DNA from: Pseudonocardia autotrophica
GTDB lineage: Bacteria > Actinomycetota > Actinomycetes > Mycobacteriales > Pseudonocardiaceae
NCBI RefSeq assembly: GCF_000717175.1
Contig: NZ_JNYD01000001.1
Location: 434,001-498,000, forward strand
Direction: 5' to 3'
Length of the DNA: 64,000 nucleotides
Under the pieces are notes generated by a model that did not search any database, was not told the origin of the DNA, and worked only from the letters and a program-made list of their open reading frames with translations. Position 1 is the stretch's first letter, and each line of letters opens with the position of its first letter. Below are positions 1 to 12,721 of this stretch, one piece after another. The translations under genes and the position numbers were made by a program.

Positions 1-900
1 GGCGGTCGGCGGCGGGGCGGCGGGCAGCCGGCTGCTGTCGAAGTCAGCGTACGGCGGGCGGGGTTCCTGCGCGGAGCGGTCGGCCCGGCGCTCCTCCGCG
101 GAGGGGAGCTGCACGATCGGCTGCATCCGCTCCTTGAGGCGGGCGAGCCGCTGCTCGCCGGTCTCGGCCGGCCGCTTCTCGCGGGCCGGGCCCGCGGGCT
201 GCAGCGAGCGCCGGACCGTCTCGCGTGACGGCGGCGGCACGGCGCTGACCAGCAGCATGCCGGCGAAGGCGCCCAGGCAGGCCCCGACCCAGAGGTGCTC
301 GGACGCGCCCGCGGGCACGCCGGCGGTGAGCACGGCCAGCGCCAGGGTGGGGCCCCAGAAGAACCGGGCGGGCCAGGCGGGTCCGCGGCGCAGCGCCAGC
401 CGGGCCTGGATCCCGACGAACACCGCGGTGATCAGGGGCACGATGCCGAGCAGCAGGACGGCGACGCCGAGCCGGACCGGGTCGGACGGGTCGAACGCGT
501 CGCCGACGGTGCCGGACCCCAAGTAGGTGCTCTGCGCCCCGACGAAGCACTCGGTGGAGCGCAGCGAGCGCGCCGCGGCACCGGTCAGGCCGGGTACGTC
601 GGCACCGCGGACGGCGGAGGCGGCGAACACCCGCCCCGCGGCCACGAACACGAGCAGCGGGAGCAGTCCGGCGGTCAGCAGGCCGATCCCGGCCAGGAGC
701 ACCCCGCGCCCGCCGCCGTAGGCGGCACCGAAGCGCCGCCGCAGCAGCGCTACGACCAGGGCGCCCGCGGCGGGCAGGAGCCCGACGCCGAGGCCGAGCG
801 CCGACGTCGCCCAGGCCCAGACACCCGGGCAGGCCTGCGGGGCCACGGTCTCGCGCAGCACGGACAGCAGCTGCCCGACCAGCGCGACGAGCGTGTCCAC
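1..900 (-). CDS. Multi-pass membrane protein, C-terminus cut by window edge
   Basis: The reading frame is open from a GTG at 900 to the left edge (300 codons, no stop), so the C-terminus is missing. A purine-rich GGGGGAGGGGGAG lies just upstream of the GTG and supports this start. I see about five hydrophobic segments, near residues 27-53, 66-93, 143-165, 181-198 and 203-222. A cytoplasmic-looking tail rich in Pro, Arg and Glu follows. Cys118 lies in a loop between the second and third segments that could be extracytoplasmic, and Cys24 is near the N-terminus. I do not recognise a family. It could be a transporter-like or scaffold membrane protein, but nothing in the sequence shows a function. 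The next gene upstream (MarR) is on the same strand about 200 bp away, so co-transcription is possible but unproven. Confidence 0.6.
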   Translation of the reverse strand, partial: MDTLVALVGQLLSVLRETVAPQACPGVWAWATSALGLGVGLLPAAGALVVALLRRRFGAAYGGGRGVLLAGIGLLTAGLLPLLVFVAAGRVFAASAVRGADVPGLTGAAARSLRSTECFVGAQSTYLGSGTVGDAFDPSDPVRLGVAVLLLGIVPLITAVFVGIQARLALRRGPAWPARFFWGPTLALAVLTAGVPAGASEHLWVGACLGAFAGMLLVSAVPPPSRETVRRSLQPAGPAREKRPAETGEQRLARLKERMQPIVQLPSAEERRADRSAQEPRPPYADFDSSRLPAAPPPTA

Positions 901-1103
901 CGGCTCCCCCTCCCCCTGTCGGAGCGCCCGGACGCCGGGCGCGATACGTGACGCGACCGGGACGTGGCCGGCACCCCCACTATGGCATCACCGGGGTCCC
1001 CCGTGCCGGGCCGTGCCGGGCACAGCGTGTCGCCCGTTCGTCGCCCCGCCCCGCGGCCGTCCGGGGGTACCGGTCGGGCCGCCCGCCGTGCGGCCCGTGC
1101 CGC

Positions 1104-1595
1104 TCAGCGTCCGCCCTGCTCCCGGTACGTGTCCAGGTCCTCGTTGAACCGCTCGAGCAGCATGCCGAGCGACTCCCGGTCCTCCTGCGGCCAGGACTCC
1201 AGCACGGCCTGCAGCGGGCGGAGCCGGGCCTCGCGGACGAGCTCCCGCTGGGCCAGGCCCTCGGCGGTCAGCGACACGACGACGGACCGCGAGTCGCGCT
1301 CGTCCGGCCGGACGTCGACGAGCCCGGCGCGGGAGAGCCGGGAGACCTGCCGGCTCGCCGTCGGCTTGCTCACGCCCAGCCGCGCGGTGAGCAGCGTGAG
1401 CGACTGCGCCCCGTTCTCGTCGAGCGCGGCGAGCACGGGATAGGTGTAACGGTCCACGGCCTCGTGCGCGCCGTAGCCGCCGGACCAGACGGGCTCCAAC
1501 GTGCGCCGGATCAGCACGGTGATCTCGTGTTCGAGGCGGTGCAGCGAGTCCTGGGCCGGATTCTCGGGCGCGACCGCACCAGTGGTCGACGTCAC
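1104..1595 (-). CDS. MarR-family transcriptional regulator
   Basis: This is a 163-residue winged-helix regulator. The recognition helix carries SKPTASRQVSRL (about residues 76-87) and the wing carries DERDSRSVVVSLT (about 98-110), both typical of MarR. The frame extends upstream to 1697, but GTG 1595 is the likely start because GGAGGGG sits 6 nt before it and the upstream codons do not look like a MarR N-terminus. MarR proteins bind palindromes as dimers and usually release DNA on binding phenolic or other small ligands. The divergent DUF427 gene starts at 1747, and the space between holds a perfect 15-bp palindrome (1650-1664). Autorepression plus control of the DUF427 gene is therefore my inference. 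The ligand is unknown. Confidence 0.85.
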   Translation of the reverse strand: MTSTTGAVAPENPAQDSLHRLEHEITVLIRRTLEPVWSGGYGAHEAVDRYTYPVLAALDENGAQSLTLLTARLGVSKPTASRQVSRLSRAGLVDVRPDERDSRSVVVSLTAEGLAQRELVREARLRPLQAVLESWPQEDRESLGMLLERFNEDLDTYREQGGR

Positions 1596-1649
1596 GGGGT
1601 CACCCCTCCGCGGAAATCGGTCGTTCGGGCATGAATCGATCGTACCCGT

Positions 1650-1664
1650 ATTGCGGCCCGCAAT
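1650..1664. promoter_or_regulatory. Probable MarR operator palindrome
   Basis: ATTGCGG-C-CCGCAAT is a perfect inverted repeat with 7-bp arms and a single central base. It lies between the divergent MarR (start 1595) and DUF427 (start 1747) genes. Another GCGCAAT half-site follows at about 1673-1679. Size, symmetry and position fit a MarR dimer site. Confidence 0.6.
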
Positions 1665-1746
1665 GTTTCGTCGCGCAATCCGATCACGCTCGACCACTCA
1701 CCGCGCAGAGCGGAATGCCGCACCGGGACGGCGGGTTGGCCGTGAC

Positions 1747-2544
1747 ATGGGACTCACCCGACGCGAGGGACCCCTGGCCCCCGACTCACCCACCACCGTC
1801 AACTACGCGATCGACGGCCCGGCCCACAAGCTGTTCGCCCAGCCCTTCCCGCGCCGCATCCGCGCGGAGTTCGCCGGCCGGACGGTCGTCGACACCACCC
1901 GGGGCGTGCTGGTCCACGAGACCGCCCTGCTCCCGGTGCTCTACGTGCCGTTCGACGACGTCGACGCGGACGCGCTCGTCCCCACCGACCACTCGACGCA
2001 CTGCCCGTTCAAGGGCGACGCGAGCTACCACTCGCTGGTCGTGGACGACCGGACCGCGGAGAACGCCGTCTGGTCCTACCCCGAACCGAAGCCCGAGGCC
2101 CCGTGGCTGAAGGGCTACGCCGCCTTCTACTGGAACGCCCTCGACGCCTGGTACGACGAGGAGGAGCAGGTCTTCGCCCACCTCACCGACCCGTACACCC
2201 GCGTCGACGTCCGGCCGACCCGCCGGCACGTCCAGGTCCGGCACGGCGACACGGTCCTCGCGGAGTCCGACGCGCCGGCCGTGCTCTCCGAGACCGGGCT
2301 GCCGAACCGCTGGTACCTGCCGAGGGACGCGGTCCGGGTGGAGCTGCGCCCGTCGGACACCCGCACCCGCTGCCCCTACAAGGGCGAGGCGCGCTACTGG
2401 ACCGCGGTGCTGCCCGACGGCACCGAGATCGCCGACGCGGCCTGGGAGTACGAGACCCCGCTGCCGGAGTCGAGCCGGGTCGCGGGCCTGCTCAGCTTCT
2501 GGGGCGACGGCGTCGAGGTGCTGGTCGACAGCGAGCCGGCCTGA
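1747..2544 (+). CDS. Double DUF427 domain protein
   Basis: The product is 265 residues with two copies of the DUF427 fold. Its hallmark Cys-Pro-aromatic-Lys-Gly motif appears twice: THCPFKGDASY near residues 84-94 and TRCPYKGEARYW near 207-218. Each is followed by the acidic/aromatic segment that ends a DUF427 unit. The family is widespread in actinobacteria and has no established biochemical activity known to me. The frame is open back to 1501, but ATG 1747 is preferred because homology begins with the VNYAIDGPAHKL stretch soon after it and upstream codons overlap the MarR operator. Being divergent to a MarR gene with a shared palindrome suggests ligand-induced expression. It converges on the second MarR gene with only 12 nt between stop codons. 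Confidence 0.8.
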   Translation: MGLTRREGPLAPDSPTTVNYAIDGPAHKLFAQPFPRRIRAEFAGRTVVDTTRGVLVHETALLPVLYVPFDDVDADALVPTDHSTHCPFKGDASYHSLVVDDRTAENAVWSYPEPKPEAPWLKGYAAFYWNALDAWYDEEEQVFAHLTDPYTRVDVRPTRRHVQVRHGDTVLAESDAPAVLSETGLPNRWYLPRDAVRVELRPSDTRTRCPYKGEARYWTAVLPDGTEIADAAWEYETPLPESSRVAGLLSFWGDGVEVLVDSEPA

Positions 2545-2556
2545 GCCTTCCCGGGG

Positions 2557-3045
2557 CTACTCGTCCTCGAGCAGGGCCTCGATGGCGGGCAGCGCCGCCC
2601 GGATGACGGCGCGCTGCTCGGCGTCGAGGCGCTGCAGCCGGCGGGCGACGAGCGCGGTCCGGTGGGTGCGGATCTCGTCCAGCCGGACCCGGCCGGTGTC
2701 CGACAGCGTGATCAGCACGCCGCGGGCGTCCTGCGGGTCCGGCGTGCGTACGACCAGGCCCTGGTCGTCGAGCGCGCCGAGCACCCGGGACATGGTCGGG
2801 GCCGTGACGGCCTCGCGTTTCGCGAGCTCGGAGAGCCGCAGCGGGCCGTGCATCGCGATCGTCACGAGCGCGGAGAGCTGCAGCGGGGGCAGCGAGTCCC
2901 CGCCGTCGATCCGGATCCGCCGATGCAGCCGGCCGACGGCGAGCCGCAGCCGGGTGGCCTCCTCGGTGAGCTCCGGGTCCTCCACGTCGGGTGCGACGGG
3001 GGTCTCGACCGGGTGATCGGGCGGCGGGACGTGCTCCGCGGTCAT
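2557..3045 (-). CDS. MarR-family transcriptional regulator (second)
   Basis: This 162-residue MarR protein has the helix-turn-helix LSELAKREAVTAPTMSRVLG and a wing with DPQDARGVLITLSDTG. It is clearly different from the MarR at 1104-1595, with a long acidic N-terminal extension (about 25 residues). The ATG at 3045 has no Shine-Dalgarno. Instead a -10-like CAGGAT (3052-3057, minus strand) lies 6 nt upstream, suggesting a leaderless mRNA. The gene sits 58 bp downstream of coaA on the same strand and converges with DUF427. No target is evident; coaA and DUF427 are only neighbours. Confidence 0.85.
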   Translation of the reverse strand: MTAEHVPPPDHPVETPVAPDVEDPELTEEATRLRLAVGRLHRRIRIDGGDSLPPLQLSALVTIAMHGPLRLSELAKREAVTAPTMSRVLGALDDQGLVVRTPDPQDARGVLITLSDTGRVRLDEIRTHRTALVARRLQRLDAEQRAVIRAALPAIEALLEDE

Positions 3046-3103
3046 CCACCCATCCTGCCAGCCGGACAGTTCGGACAGTGCCCGGTCCCCCTGGCCTGCG
3101 CCG

Positions 3104-4126
3104 TCAGACCTTCCGGAGCCGGATCCGCGTGACGTCGTGCCGCGGGCCCTTGGTGAGGACGAGGCTGGCGCGGCCGCGGGTCGGGAGGATGTTCTCCTCC
3201 AGGTTCGGCCCGTTGATCGTGGCCCAGATGTTCTCGGCGTGCGCCACGGCCTCGTCGTGGTCCAGCTCGGCGTAGCGGCGGAAGTACGAGGCCGGGTCGC
3301 GGAAGGCGGTCTCGCGCAGCTTGAGGAAGCGGTCGACGTACCAGCGGCGCAGGTCCTGCGTGGCGGCGTCGACGTACACCGAGAAGTCGATGAAGTCGCT
3401 GACCGTCAGGGCCGTGTTGCCCGAGGCCGGCTGCAGGACGTTGAGCCCCTCGATCAGCAGGATGTCCGGGCGCCGGACGACCAGCCGCTCGTCGGGGACG
3501 ATGTCGTAGACCAGGTGGGAGTAGACCGGCGCGGTCACCTCGGCGCGGCCCGCCTTGACCTCGGTGACGAACCGCAGCAGCGCCCGCCGGTCGTAGGACT
3601 CCGGGAACCCCTTGCGCTGCATGAGCCCGCGCCGCTCCAGCTCGGCGTTCGGGTACAGGAAGCCGTCCGTGGTGACCAGCTCCACCCGGGGGTGCTGGGG
3701 CCAGCGGGCGAGCAGCAGCCGCAGCAGGCGCGCGGTCGTGGACTTGCCCGCCGAGACCGAACCCGCGACCCCGATCACGAAGGGCGTCCGCGCGGCCGTG
3801 CCGCCCAGGAAGGTCCGGTAGGCCCGGTACAGCCGCCCGCCCTCCTGCACGTGCAGGTTCAGCAGGCGGGACAGCGGCAGGTAGACCTCGCGCACCTCGG
3901 CGAGGTCGACCGCGTCGCCCAGGGAGCGCACCCGCTCCAGCTCCGCCGCGGTGAGCGGCAGCGGGCTCGTCTCCCCCAGCCGGGCCCACGAGGCGCGGTC
4001 GAAGTCGACGAAGGGCGAGGAGCCCCCGTCGCGATGGCCGAGGGAGGCGCCCGGGACGCCGGGCGGGAGCACGTGCCGTGGGGCACGGCGGTCTGTCTGC
4101 TCTGTGGCCTGCACCGTCGCGGGCAT
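3104..4126 (-). CDS. coaA: Type I pantothenate kinase
   Basis: The enzyme phosphorylates pantothenate with ATP, the first and usually rate-limiting step of coenzyme A synthesis in the cytoplasm. The 340-residue product has the P-loop [12 protein letters not shown] (residues 119-130), TTDGFLYPN (152-160) and the [10 protein letters not shown] and [10 protein letters not shown] segments of bacterial CoaA. Family members are usually about 310 residues, so the N-terminus is slightly long. The frame is open to 4219, but ATG 4126 is the sensible start. A -10-like TAGGTT on the minus strand (4171-4176) would give a leader of roughly 35-40 nt. The divergent neighbour is the winged-helix gene at 4279. 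CoA supply is generic, so the context adds little. Confidence 0.93.
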   Translation of the reverse strand: MPATVQATEQTDRRAPRHVLPPGVPGASLGHRDGGSSPFVDFDRASWARLGETSPLPLTAAELERVRSLGDAVDLAEVREVYLPLSRLLNLHVQEGGRLYRAYRTFLGGTAARTPFVIGVAGSVSAGKSTTARLLRLLLARWPQHPRVELVTTDGFLYPNAELERRGLMQRKGFPESYDRRALLRFVTEVKAGRAEVTAPVYSHLVYDIVPDERLVVRRPDILLIEGLNVLQPASGNTALTVSDFIDFSVYVDAATQDLRRWYVDRFLKLRETAFRDPASYFRRYAELDHDEAVAHAENIWATINGPNLEENILPTRGRASLVLTKGPRHDVTRIRLRKV

Positions 4127-4278
4127 CGGGACCTCGGTCCTGTCGGGTTCTTCGGGTGCGATGGAGGTCCAACCTAGACGTCGATCGGCCGGCCGACCCC
4201 GCGACGTGGGGTGAACCACTCCTCCGCCGATCGTGATCGACCGGACGCCCCCACGGGATACCCGGGAGGATGCACGGT

Positions 4279-5406
4279 ATGTCCGGGACGACCCCCGCGC
4301 TGGACCGCCGCCGCGTCCTCGCCCACCGGTTCGCGGCGCACGGGCTCGCGGCGCGCACCGCCGCCGACCCGGCGGAGCTGCGGGTGCTCCGCCTCGGCGT
4401 GCAGGACACCCCGCCGGGGTCGTTGCCGCTGGCCCTGGCCGCGCGCCTGCGGGAGGTCCCCGCGGACACCCCGCCGGGCGCGAGCGTGGTGTGGTCGCAC
4501 CGCGGCGCCCCGCACCTGCACCCGGACGCGGACCTCGTCGCGTTGGCGGCGGCCTGCTGGCCGGTCTCCGCCGCCGACGCGGCCGCCCGGCTCGGCTGGC
4601 AGCGGGCCCGGCTCGCGGCGGAGGGTGCGGCCGCCCGCGGCGCGATCCGGGCCGTGGCGGAGGCGGTGGCGACCGTGCTGTCCGGCGGGCCGCTGGTCAA
4701 GGGCGAGCTCAGCACCGAGGTCACCCGGATCGTCCCGGCGGCGCTCTCGCCGTGGTGCGGCCCGTGCGGGGTGCACCACGTGGCCGAGCAGCTGCTCCGG
4801 CTGGCGGGGCTGCCGGCCGGGGCGCGGCTGCGGCCGGGCACGAAACCCGTTGTCCTGGAGGCGGTCCCGGACTGGCCGGGGCCGCCCGCCGACGACGCCG
4901 CCGGCGCCGGCCCCGTCGTCGCCGCCTACCTCGACCTCTTCGCACCCGCCTCGCCCTCGGACGTCGCCGGGTTCCTCGGCACGTCCACGACAGCCGCCCG
5001 GCCGGCCCTGCCCGACGGCCTCGTGCCCGTGACCGTCGACGGCCGGTCGGTGCTCTGCCCGCCCGCGCTGCTCGACGAGCTGACCGGACCCGCCCCGGAC
5101 CCGGCCGGCGTCGTCCGGCTGCTGCCGCCCTCCGACCCGTACCTCCAGGGGCGGGACCGGGAGCTGCTGGTCCCGGCCAAGGAGCACCGGTCGGTGATCT
5201 GGCGGGCGGTCGGAGCACCCGGTGTGGTGGCCGTCGACGGCGAGGTCGCCGGGGTGTGGCGCACCCGGGCGCGGGGGCGGGTGCTGGACATCACCGTCGA
5301 CGAGTTCCGCCCCCTCAGCGCGGCCGAGACCCGGGCTGCCGAGGCGGAGGCGGAGCGGGTACGCCAGGTCCGGGGCACGCGGGAGGTCGTCGTCCGGACG
5401 GGCTGA
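4279..5406 (+). CDS. Winged-helix DNA-binding protein, HTH_42/AlkZ-like family
   Basis: The 375-residue product resembles the actinobacterial winged-helix family that includes AlkZ, a DNA glycosylase acting on bulky or crosslinked alkylated bases. Visible features are an N-terminal segment with [10 protein letters not shown], close to the Q-x-D/Q motif AlkZ-type glycosylases use, then [10 protein letters not shown] and the C-terminal wing segment. ATG 4270 abuts the GGAGGA, so ATG 4279, 8 nt from it, is the better start. The last 30 residues are a charged helix ([17 protein letters not shown]). DNA repair is a reasonable inference; a regulator remains possible. The gene is divergent from coaA. 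Confidence 0.7.
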   Translation: MSGTTPALDRRRVLAHRFAAHGLAARTAADPAELRVLRLGVQDTPPGSLPLALAARLREVPADTPPGASVVWSHRGAPHLHPDADLVALAAACWPVSAADAAARLGWQRARLAAEGAAARGAIRAVAEAVATVLSGGPLVKGELSTEVTRIVPAALSPWCGPCGVHHVAEQLLRLAGLPAGARLRPGTKPVVLEAVPDWPGPPADDAAGAGPVVAAYLDLFAPASPSDVAGFLGTSTTAARPALPDGLVPVTVDGRSVLCPPALLDELTGPAPDPAGVVRLLPPSDPYLQGRDRELLVPAKEHRSVIWRAVGAPGVVAVDGEVAGVWRTRARGRVLDITVDEFRPLSAAETRAAEAEAERVRQVRGTREVVVRTG

Positions 5407-5552
5407 GGCGGCCGGCCGCGTCCGTCCGGAGGAACCCGCCGCCGGTGCGGCGACCGTCGGGCGCGGGACGGCACCGGGCGCCCTAGACTCGGCCGAGCGC
5501 CCCCGGTACCGCTGGCCGGGGCGCGTGCACCCCGAGTCCGACAGGAGTCCCG

Positions 5553-5656
5553 TTGCCGTCCGCGTCCGCAGGACCGTCAGGCAGTAGCGCGCCGGGCTCG
5601 GCCCGGCCGCACCGATCCCGGGAGCGTCACCCGGCCCGGCCCCTCCGGCGGCCCCG

Positions 5657-5660
<4 letters not shown>
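5553..5660 (+). CDS. Possible 35-codon leader ORF (TTG start) coupled to CNNM gene
   Basis: An AGGAG (5542-5546) lies 6 nt before TTG 5553. The ORF runs 35 codons, is Arg/Pro/Ser-rich, and its TGA (5658-5660) overlaps the GTG start of the CNNM gene (5657) as GTGA. The CNNM start has no ribosome-binding site of its own, so translational coupling is plausible. A -10-like TAGACT is at 5484-5489. No homology is recognisable, so this may be a leader rather than a functional protein. Confidence 0.3.
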
Positions 5661-6977
<1,317 letters not shown>

Positions 6978-6985
<8 letters not shown>

Positions 6986-8024
6986 CGACGTCCTCGCCGT
7001 CCTGGCGGCGATCCTGCTGCTGGGCGCCAACGCGTTCTTCGTGATGGCGGAGTTCGCCCTGATCAGCGCGCGCAAGGACCGGCTGGAGGCGATGGCCGAC
7101 AACGGCGTCGCCGGGGCCCGGACCGTGCTGCGTGCGAGCGCCGACCTGGCCCGGATGCTCGCGGCGTCGCAGCTCGGCATCACGATCGCCTCGCTGCTGC
7201 TGGGCCGGCTCGGCGAGCCCGCCGTCGCGCACTTCATCGAGGCGCCGCTGGAGTGGGCGGGGCTGCCCGAGGCCGCGCTGCACCCGATCGCCTTCGCGCT
7301 GTCGCTCGCGCTGGTGTCGGTGGCGCACATCCTCCTCGGCGAGATGGTGCCGAAGAACATCTCGATCGCGGGCCCGGAGCGTGCGGCGATCCTGCTGGTG
7401 CCGCCGTTCCTGCTCTTCACGACGGTGATGCGGCCCTTCATCGACCTGTTCAACCACCTCGCGAACCTCACCCTGCGGCTGCTGCGGATCGAGCCGAAGG
7501 ACGAGCTGGAGACGGCGTTCACCTCGGGCGAGCTGTCGGAGATGATCGCGGACTCCCGCCGCGAGGGCCTGCTCGACGACGAGGAGTCCACCCGGATCTC
7601 CCGCACCCTGCGGTCCGCCGAGGCGACCGTCGGCGACGTGCTCGTGCCGGCCGGGGAGCTCGTCTCGCTGCCCGTGCGGCCGCGGGTCGGGGACGTCCAG
7701 CGCGCGGTGGAGCAGACCGGGTTCTCCCGCTTCCCGCTGCGCGCCCCGGACGGCCGCTTCACCGGGTACCTGCACGTCAAGGACGTGCTCGACGTGATCG
7801 ACGATCCCGACGCCGTCATCCCGCTCACCCGGGTCCGCGGCCTGCCCGAGGTGCCCGCCGACGCCCGGCTCGACGAGGCCGTCGCCGCCCTGCGCACCAC
7901 CCGCGCGCACCTCGCCCGCGCCGTCGACCGGTTCGGCGCCACCGTCGGCATGGTGGCCATGGAGGACCTGATCGAGCACTACGTCGGCACGGTCCGCGAC
8001 GCCACCCACACCAGCGAGTCCTGA
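6978..8024 (+). CDS. CNNM/CBS membrane transporter, short paralogue
   Basis: The 348-residue product is a second CNNM protein with a DUF21 membrane domain (GEMVPKNISIAG near residue 120) and a CBS pair (about 210-340). Unlike its upstream partner it stops after the CBS region and lacks the CorC_HlyC C-terminal domain. GTG 6978 overlaps the preceding gene by 8 nt. A long-short CNNM pair like this recurs in actinobacteria (recollection) and suggests a hetero-oligomeric transporter for divalent cations. A strong hairpin (8028-8067) follows directly and probably ends the transcript. Confidence 0.87.
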
Positions 8025-8027
8025 CCC

Positions 8028-8067
8028 GTGAGTGCCGACTGCCCCTCTAGCGGCACTCGGCACTCAC
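8028..8067 (+). terminator. Stem-loop terminator after CNNM pair
   Basis: GTGAGTGCCGA (8028-8038) pairs perfectly with TCGGCACTCAC (8057-8067) around an 18-nt loop. It begins 4 nt after the CNNM stop. There is no T-run, as is common for GC-rich actinobacterial terminators. Confidence 0.65.
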
Positions 8068-8099
8068 GACCCCCGGTGACCTGCGCAGACCCCGCCGCG

Positions 8100-8105
8100 T
8101 AGCGT
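8100..8105 (+). promoter_or_regulatory. -10 box TAGCGT of a probably leaderless gene
   Basis: TAGCGT fits the actinobacterial TANNNT -10 consensus and lies 8 nt before GTG 8114. This supports that GTG as a leaderless start for the following gene, because no Shine-Dalgarno is present. Confidence 0.45.
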
Positions 8106-8113
8106 TGCGGGAC

Positions 8114-8992
8114 GTGGTGACCGAGGAACTCGACGAGCCCGCGTGGCGGGCCCGGGCGGCCGCCCACCGCACCCGGATGGAGCGCTGGACCGGGCCGCAC
8201 CGGGAGCGCCGGCGCCGCCGCGAGCCGCACCCGGTGCAGGATTTCCTGTTCACGTACTACTCGCTGCGGCCCGCGCAGCTCGAGCAGTGGCAGCCCGGCC
8301 CGGGTGTCCGGCTGCTCGGCGCGGTCGGCGAGTTCGCCGATCGCCCGGGCTACCGGCCGGACGGCGCCGGCGTCGTCCTCGATCCGGCGCTCCTGCCCGA
8401 ACGGCTGCACCGCACCGCGGGCTTCGTGCACGGGCTGGTCTCCGCGACGGCCGTCCGCCCCGCCCGCTACGGCTGCTTCGGGCTGCACGAGTGGGCGATG
8501 GTCTACCGCGCCGACCGGCCGCGCCACGGGGCCGTCCCGCTGCGGCTCGGCACGGCCGGCACCGACGCCGTCGTCGAGTCGATGCCGGTGACCTGCACAC
8601 ACCACGACGCGTTCCGCTTCTTCACGGCGGCCGCGCGCCCGCTGAACCGGCTCCAGCCGACGCGCGCGGACCAGGTCGCGCTGGAGCAGCCGGGATGCCT
8701 GCACGCGACGATGGACCTCTACAAGTGGGCGTACAAGCTGCTCCCGGCCACCCCTGCCGAGCTGCTCGGGGACTGCTTCGCGCTGGCCGCCGAGGTCCGC
8801 GAGCTCGACATGCGGGCCAGCCCCTACGACCTCGCCGACCGCGGGTACGCGCCGGTCCGGATCGAGACGCCCGAGGGCCGCGCCGAGTACGCCCGGGCAC
8901 AGCAGGGCTTCGCCGAGCGGGCCGCCCCGCTCCGCACCCGCCTCCTGGCCCTCTGCACCGCCCTCATCGAACCCGCAGCTCAGCCCCTGTGA
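8114..8992 (+). CDS. Conserved actinobacterial protein, often labelled 3-methyladenine DNA glycosylase
   Basis: The 292-residue product begins with a very basic stretch (RTRMERWTGPHRERRRRRE), then HPVQDFLFTYYSLRPAQL. I recognise that pattern from an actinobacterial family that databases often label 3-methyladenine DNA glycosylase. I see no helix-hairpin-helix, Gly/Pro-rich loop or catalytic Asp of a known glycosylase superfamily, so the label looks unsupported. Histidines and aromatics in CTHHDAFRFF and LHATMDLYKWAYKLL are probably structural or catalytic. GTG 8114 is chosen over TTG 8105 because a -10 box is 8 nt upstream. The stop codon is inside the long palindrome at 8985-9032. Confidence 0.65.
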   Translation: MVTEELDEPAWRARAAAHRTRMERWTGPHRERRRRREPHPVQDFLFTYYSLRPAQLEQWQPGPGVRLLGAVGEFADRPGYRPDGAGVVLDPALLPERLHRTAGFVHGLVSATAVRPARYGCFGLHEWAMVYRADRPRHGAVPLRLGTAGTDAVVESMPVTCTHHDAFRFFTAAARPLNRLQPTRADQVALEQPGCLHATMDLYKWAYKLLPATPAELLGDCFALAAEVRELDMRASPYDLADRGYAPVRIETPEGRAEYARAQQGFAERAAPLRTRLLALCTALIEPAAQPL

Positions 8993-9032
8993 GTGGCGAT
9001 AGTCGCTATGGCGACTATCGCCACTCACAGGG
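8985..9032. terminator. 22-bp perfect stem, bidirectional terminator
   Basis: Positions 8985-9006 pair without mismatch with 9011-9032 around the 4-nt loop TATG. The stem contains the TGA of the upstream + gene (8990-8992) and ends 3 nt before the gcvP stop on the - strand (9036-9038). It is well placed to end both converging transcripts. It shares the core GTGAGTG with the hairpin at 8028-8067. Confidence 0.8.
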
Positions 9033-9035
9033 TGG

Positions 9036-11945
<2,910 letters not shown>

Positions 11946-11997
11946 GAGGACGACCTTTCGGGCGGTGGGCAGGACGGCATGCGGGACGTGCTGCCCT

Positions 11998-12207
11998 CCC
12001 CCTCTGTCCCCACCCGGGTACCCGGGTGCCTGAGAGATTCACCCGGCCGGAGCCGGGCTTTCCCCGTCGGCGGACGCCGGCCCGGTGGTCCCCGCACCGG
12101 CGTCGCTTTCCAGAGGCGTCTCACCCTCGCGGTCTCGGGTGCCTGAGAGGTTCCGGGGAGGAGTTGCTCCTTCGGCGCCCGGTCCACGTGCGACCGGGTC
12201 TCTCCCG
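11998..12207 (-). ncRNA. Tandem glycine riboswitch upstream of gcvP
   Basis: Read on the minus strand, the leader shows two glycine aptamers in a row. Aptamer 1 begins GGGAGAG (about 12201-12207), has the core GCCGAAGGAGCAAC and closes with CCTCTCAGGCACC. Aptamer 2 follows with the variant CTCTGGAAAGCG / CCGACGGGGAAAGCC and closes with ATCTCTCAGGCACC, then GACAGAGGGGGAGGG (about 11998-12012). This is the layout of actinobacterial tandem riboswitches. It lies about 53 nt before the gcvP GTG. Known glycine riboswitches before gcv genes switch expression on. Confidence 0.92.
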
Positions 12208-12232
12208 CGCGGGATCGGCGACTGCCCGACCA

Positions 12233-12238
12233 GCCTAG
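12233..12238 (-). promoter_or_regulatory. -10 box for riboswitch-gcvP transcript
   Basis: Minus-strand TAGGCT matches TANNNT and would start transcription near 12226, about 20 nt before aptamer 1. No good -35 is visible. The rest of 11946-12296 is the riboswitch and the short start region of the divergent YiaAB gene. Confidence 0.4.
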
Positions 12239-12296
12239 CGCCGGATGCCGTAGTTCCACCGAGGAACCGGGCCGGGATCACCGCCAGACTCGCCGC

Positions 12297-12599
12297 ATGA
12301 GCAGCTCGGACCGCAGCCCCGACCCCGTCCCCTCGACCACCGCGGCGTTCCACCTGCAGGCGGTGGCGTCGTTCGTCGTCTCGCTCGCCGCCGTGACGGT
12401 CGGCGTGCTCTACCTGCCCGCCGACCCCTGGGTGCGCGCCTTCCTCGCCGTGTCCGTCCTCTACGTGACGACCTCGGCCTTCACCCTCGCCAAGACGGTG
12501 CGGGACAAGCAGGAGCGCCTCACCGTCGTCAACCGGGTGGACCAGGCGCGGCTGGAGAAGCTCCTCGCCGAACACGACCCCTTCCGCCCCGCCGCCTGA
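12297..12599 (+). CDS. YiaA/YiaB two-helix domain membrane protein
   Basis: The 100-residue product has two hydrophobic helices, about residues 20-42 and 46-64, followed by the charged segment SAFTLAKTVRDKQERL and VDQARLEKLLAEHDP. This fits the YiaAB two-helix family, small inner-membrane proteins of unknown function. No Shine-Dalgarno precedes ATG 12297. CAGACT (12285-12290) lies 6 nt upstream and may be a -10 box for a leaderless mRNA. The gene is divergent from the gcvP riboswitch and converges with the MerR gene across a hairpin. Confidence 0.8.
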   Translation: MSSSDRSPDPVPSTTAAFHLQAVASFVVSLAAVTVGVLYLPADPWVRAFLAVSVLYVTTSAFTLAKTVRDKQERLTVVNRVDQARLEKLLAEHDPFRPAA

Positions 12600-12618
12600 G
12601 GGTGCAGCTCCCGCCGGT

Positions 12619-12672
12619 CGAGATGAACCTCAGGGCGGTTCACGACCTCAGAACAACCTGATGTTCATCTCG
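12619..12672. terminator. Inverted repeat between convergent YiaAB and MerR genes
   Basis: CGAGATGAACCTCAGG (12619-12634) is complementary, with one mismatch, to CCTGATGTTCATCTCG (12657-12672). The 22-nt loop contains a further partial GTTC/GACCTCAG copy. The position between two converging genes fits a bidirectional terminator. Confidence 0.55.
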
Positions 12673-12721
12673 GCGGAGGAGAAGGGCGGGTGGGGTGGCT
12701 CAGGGAGCCGCGCCCGAGGCC

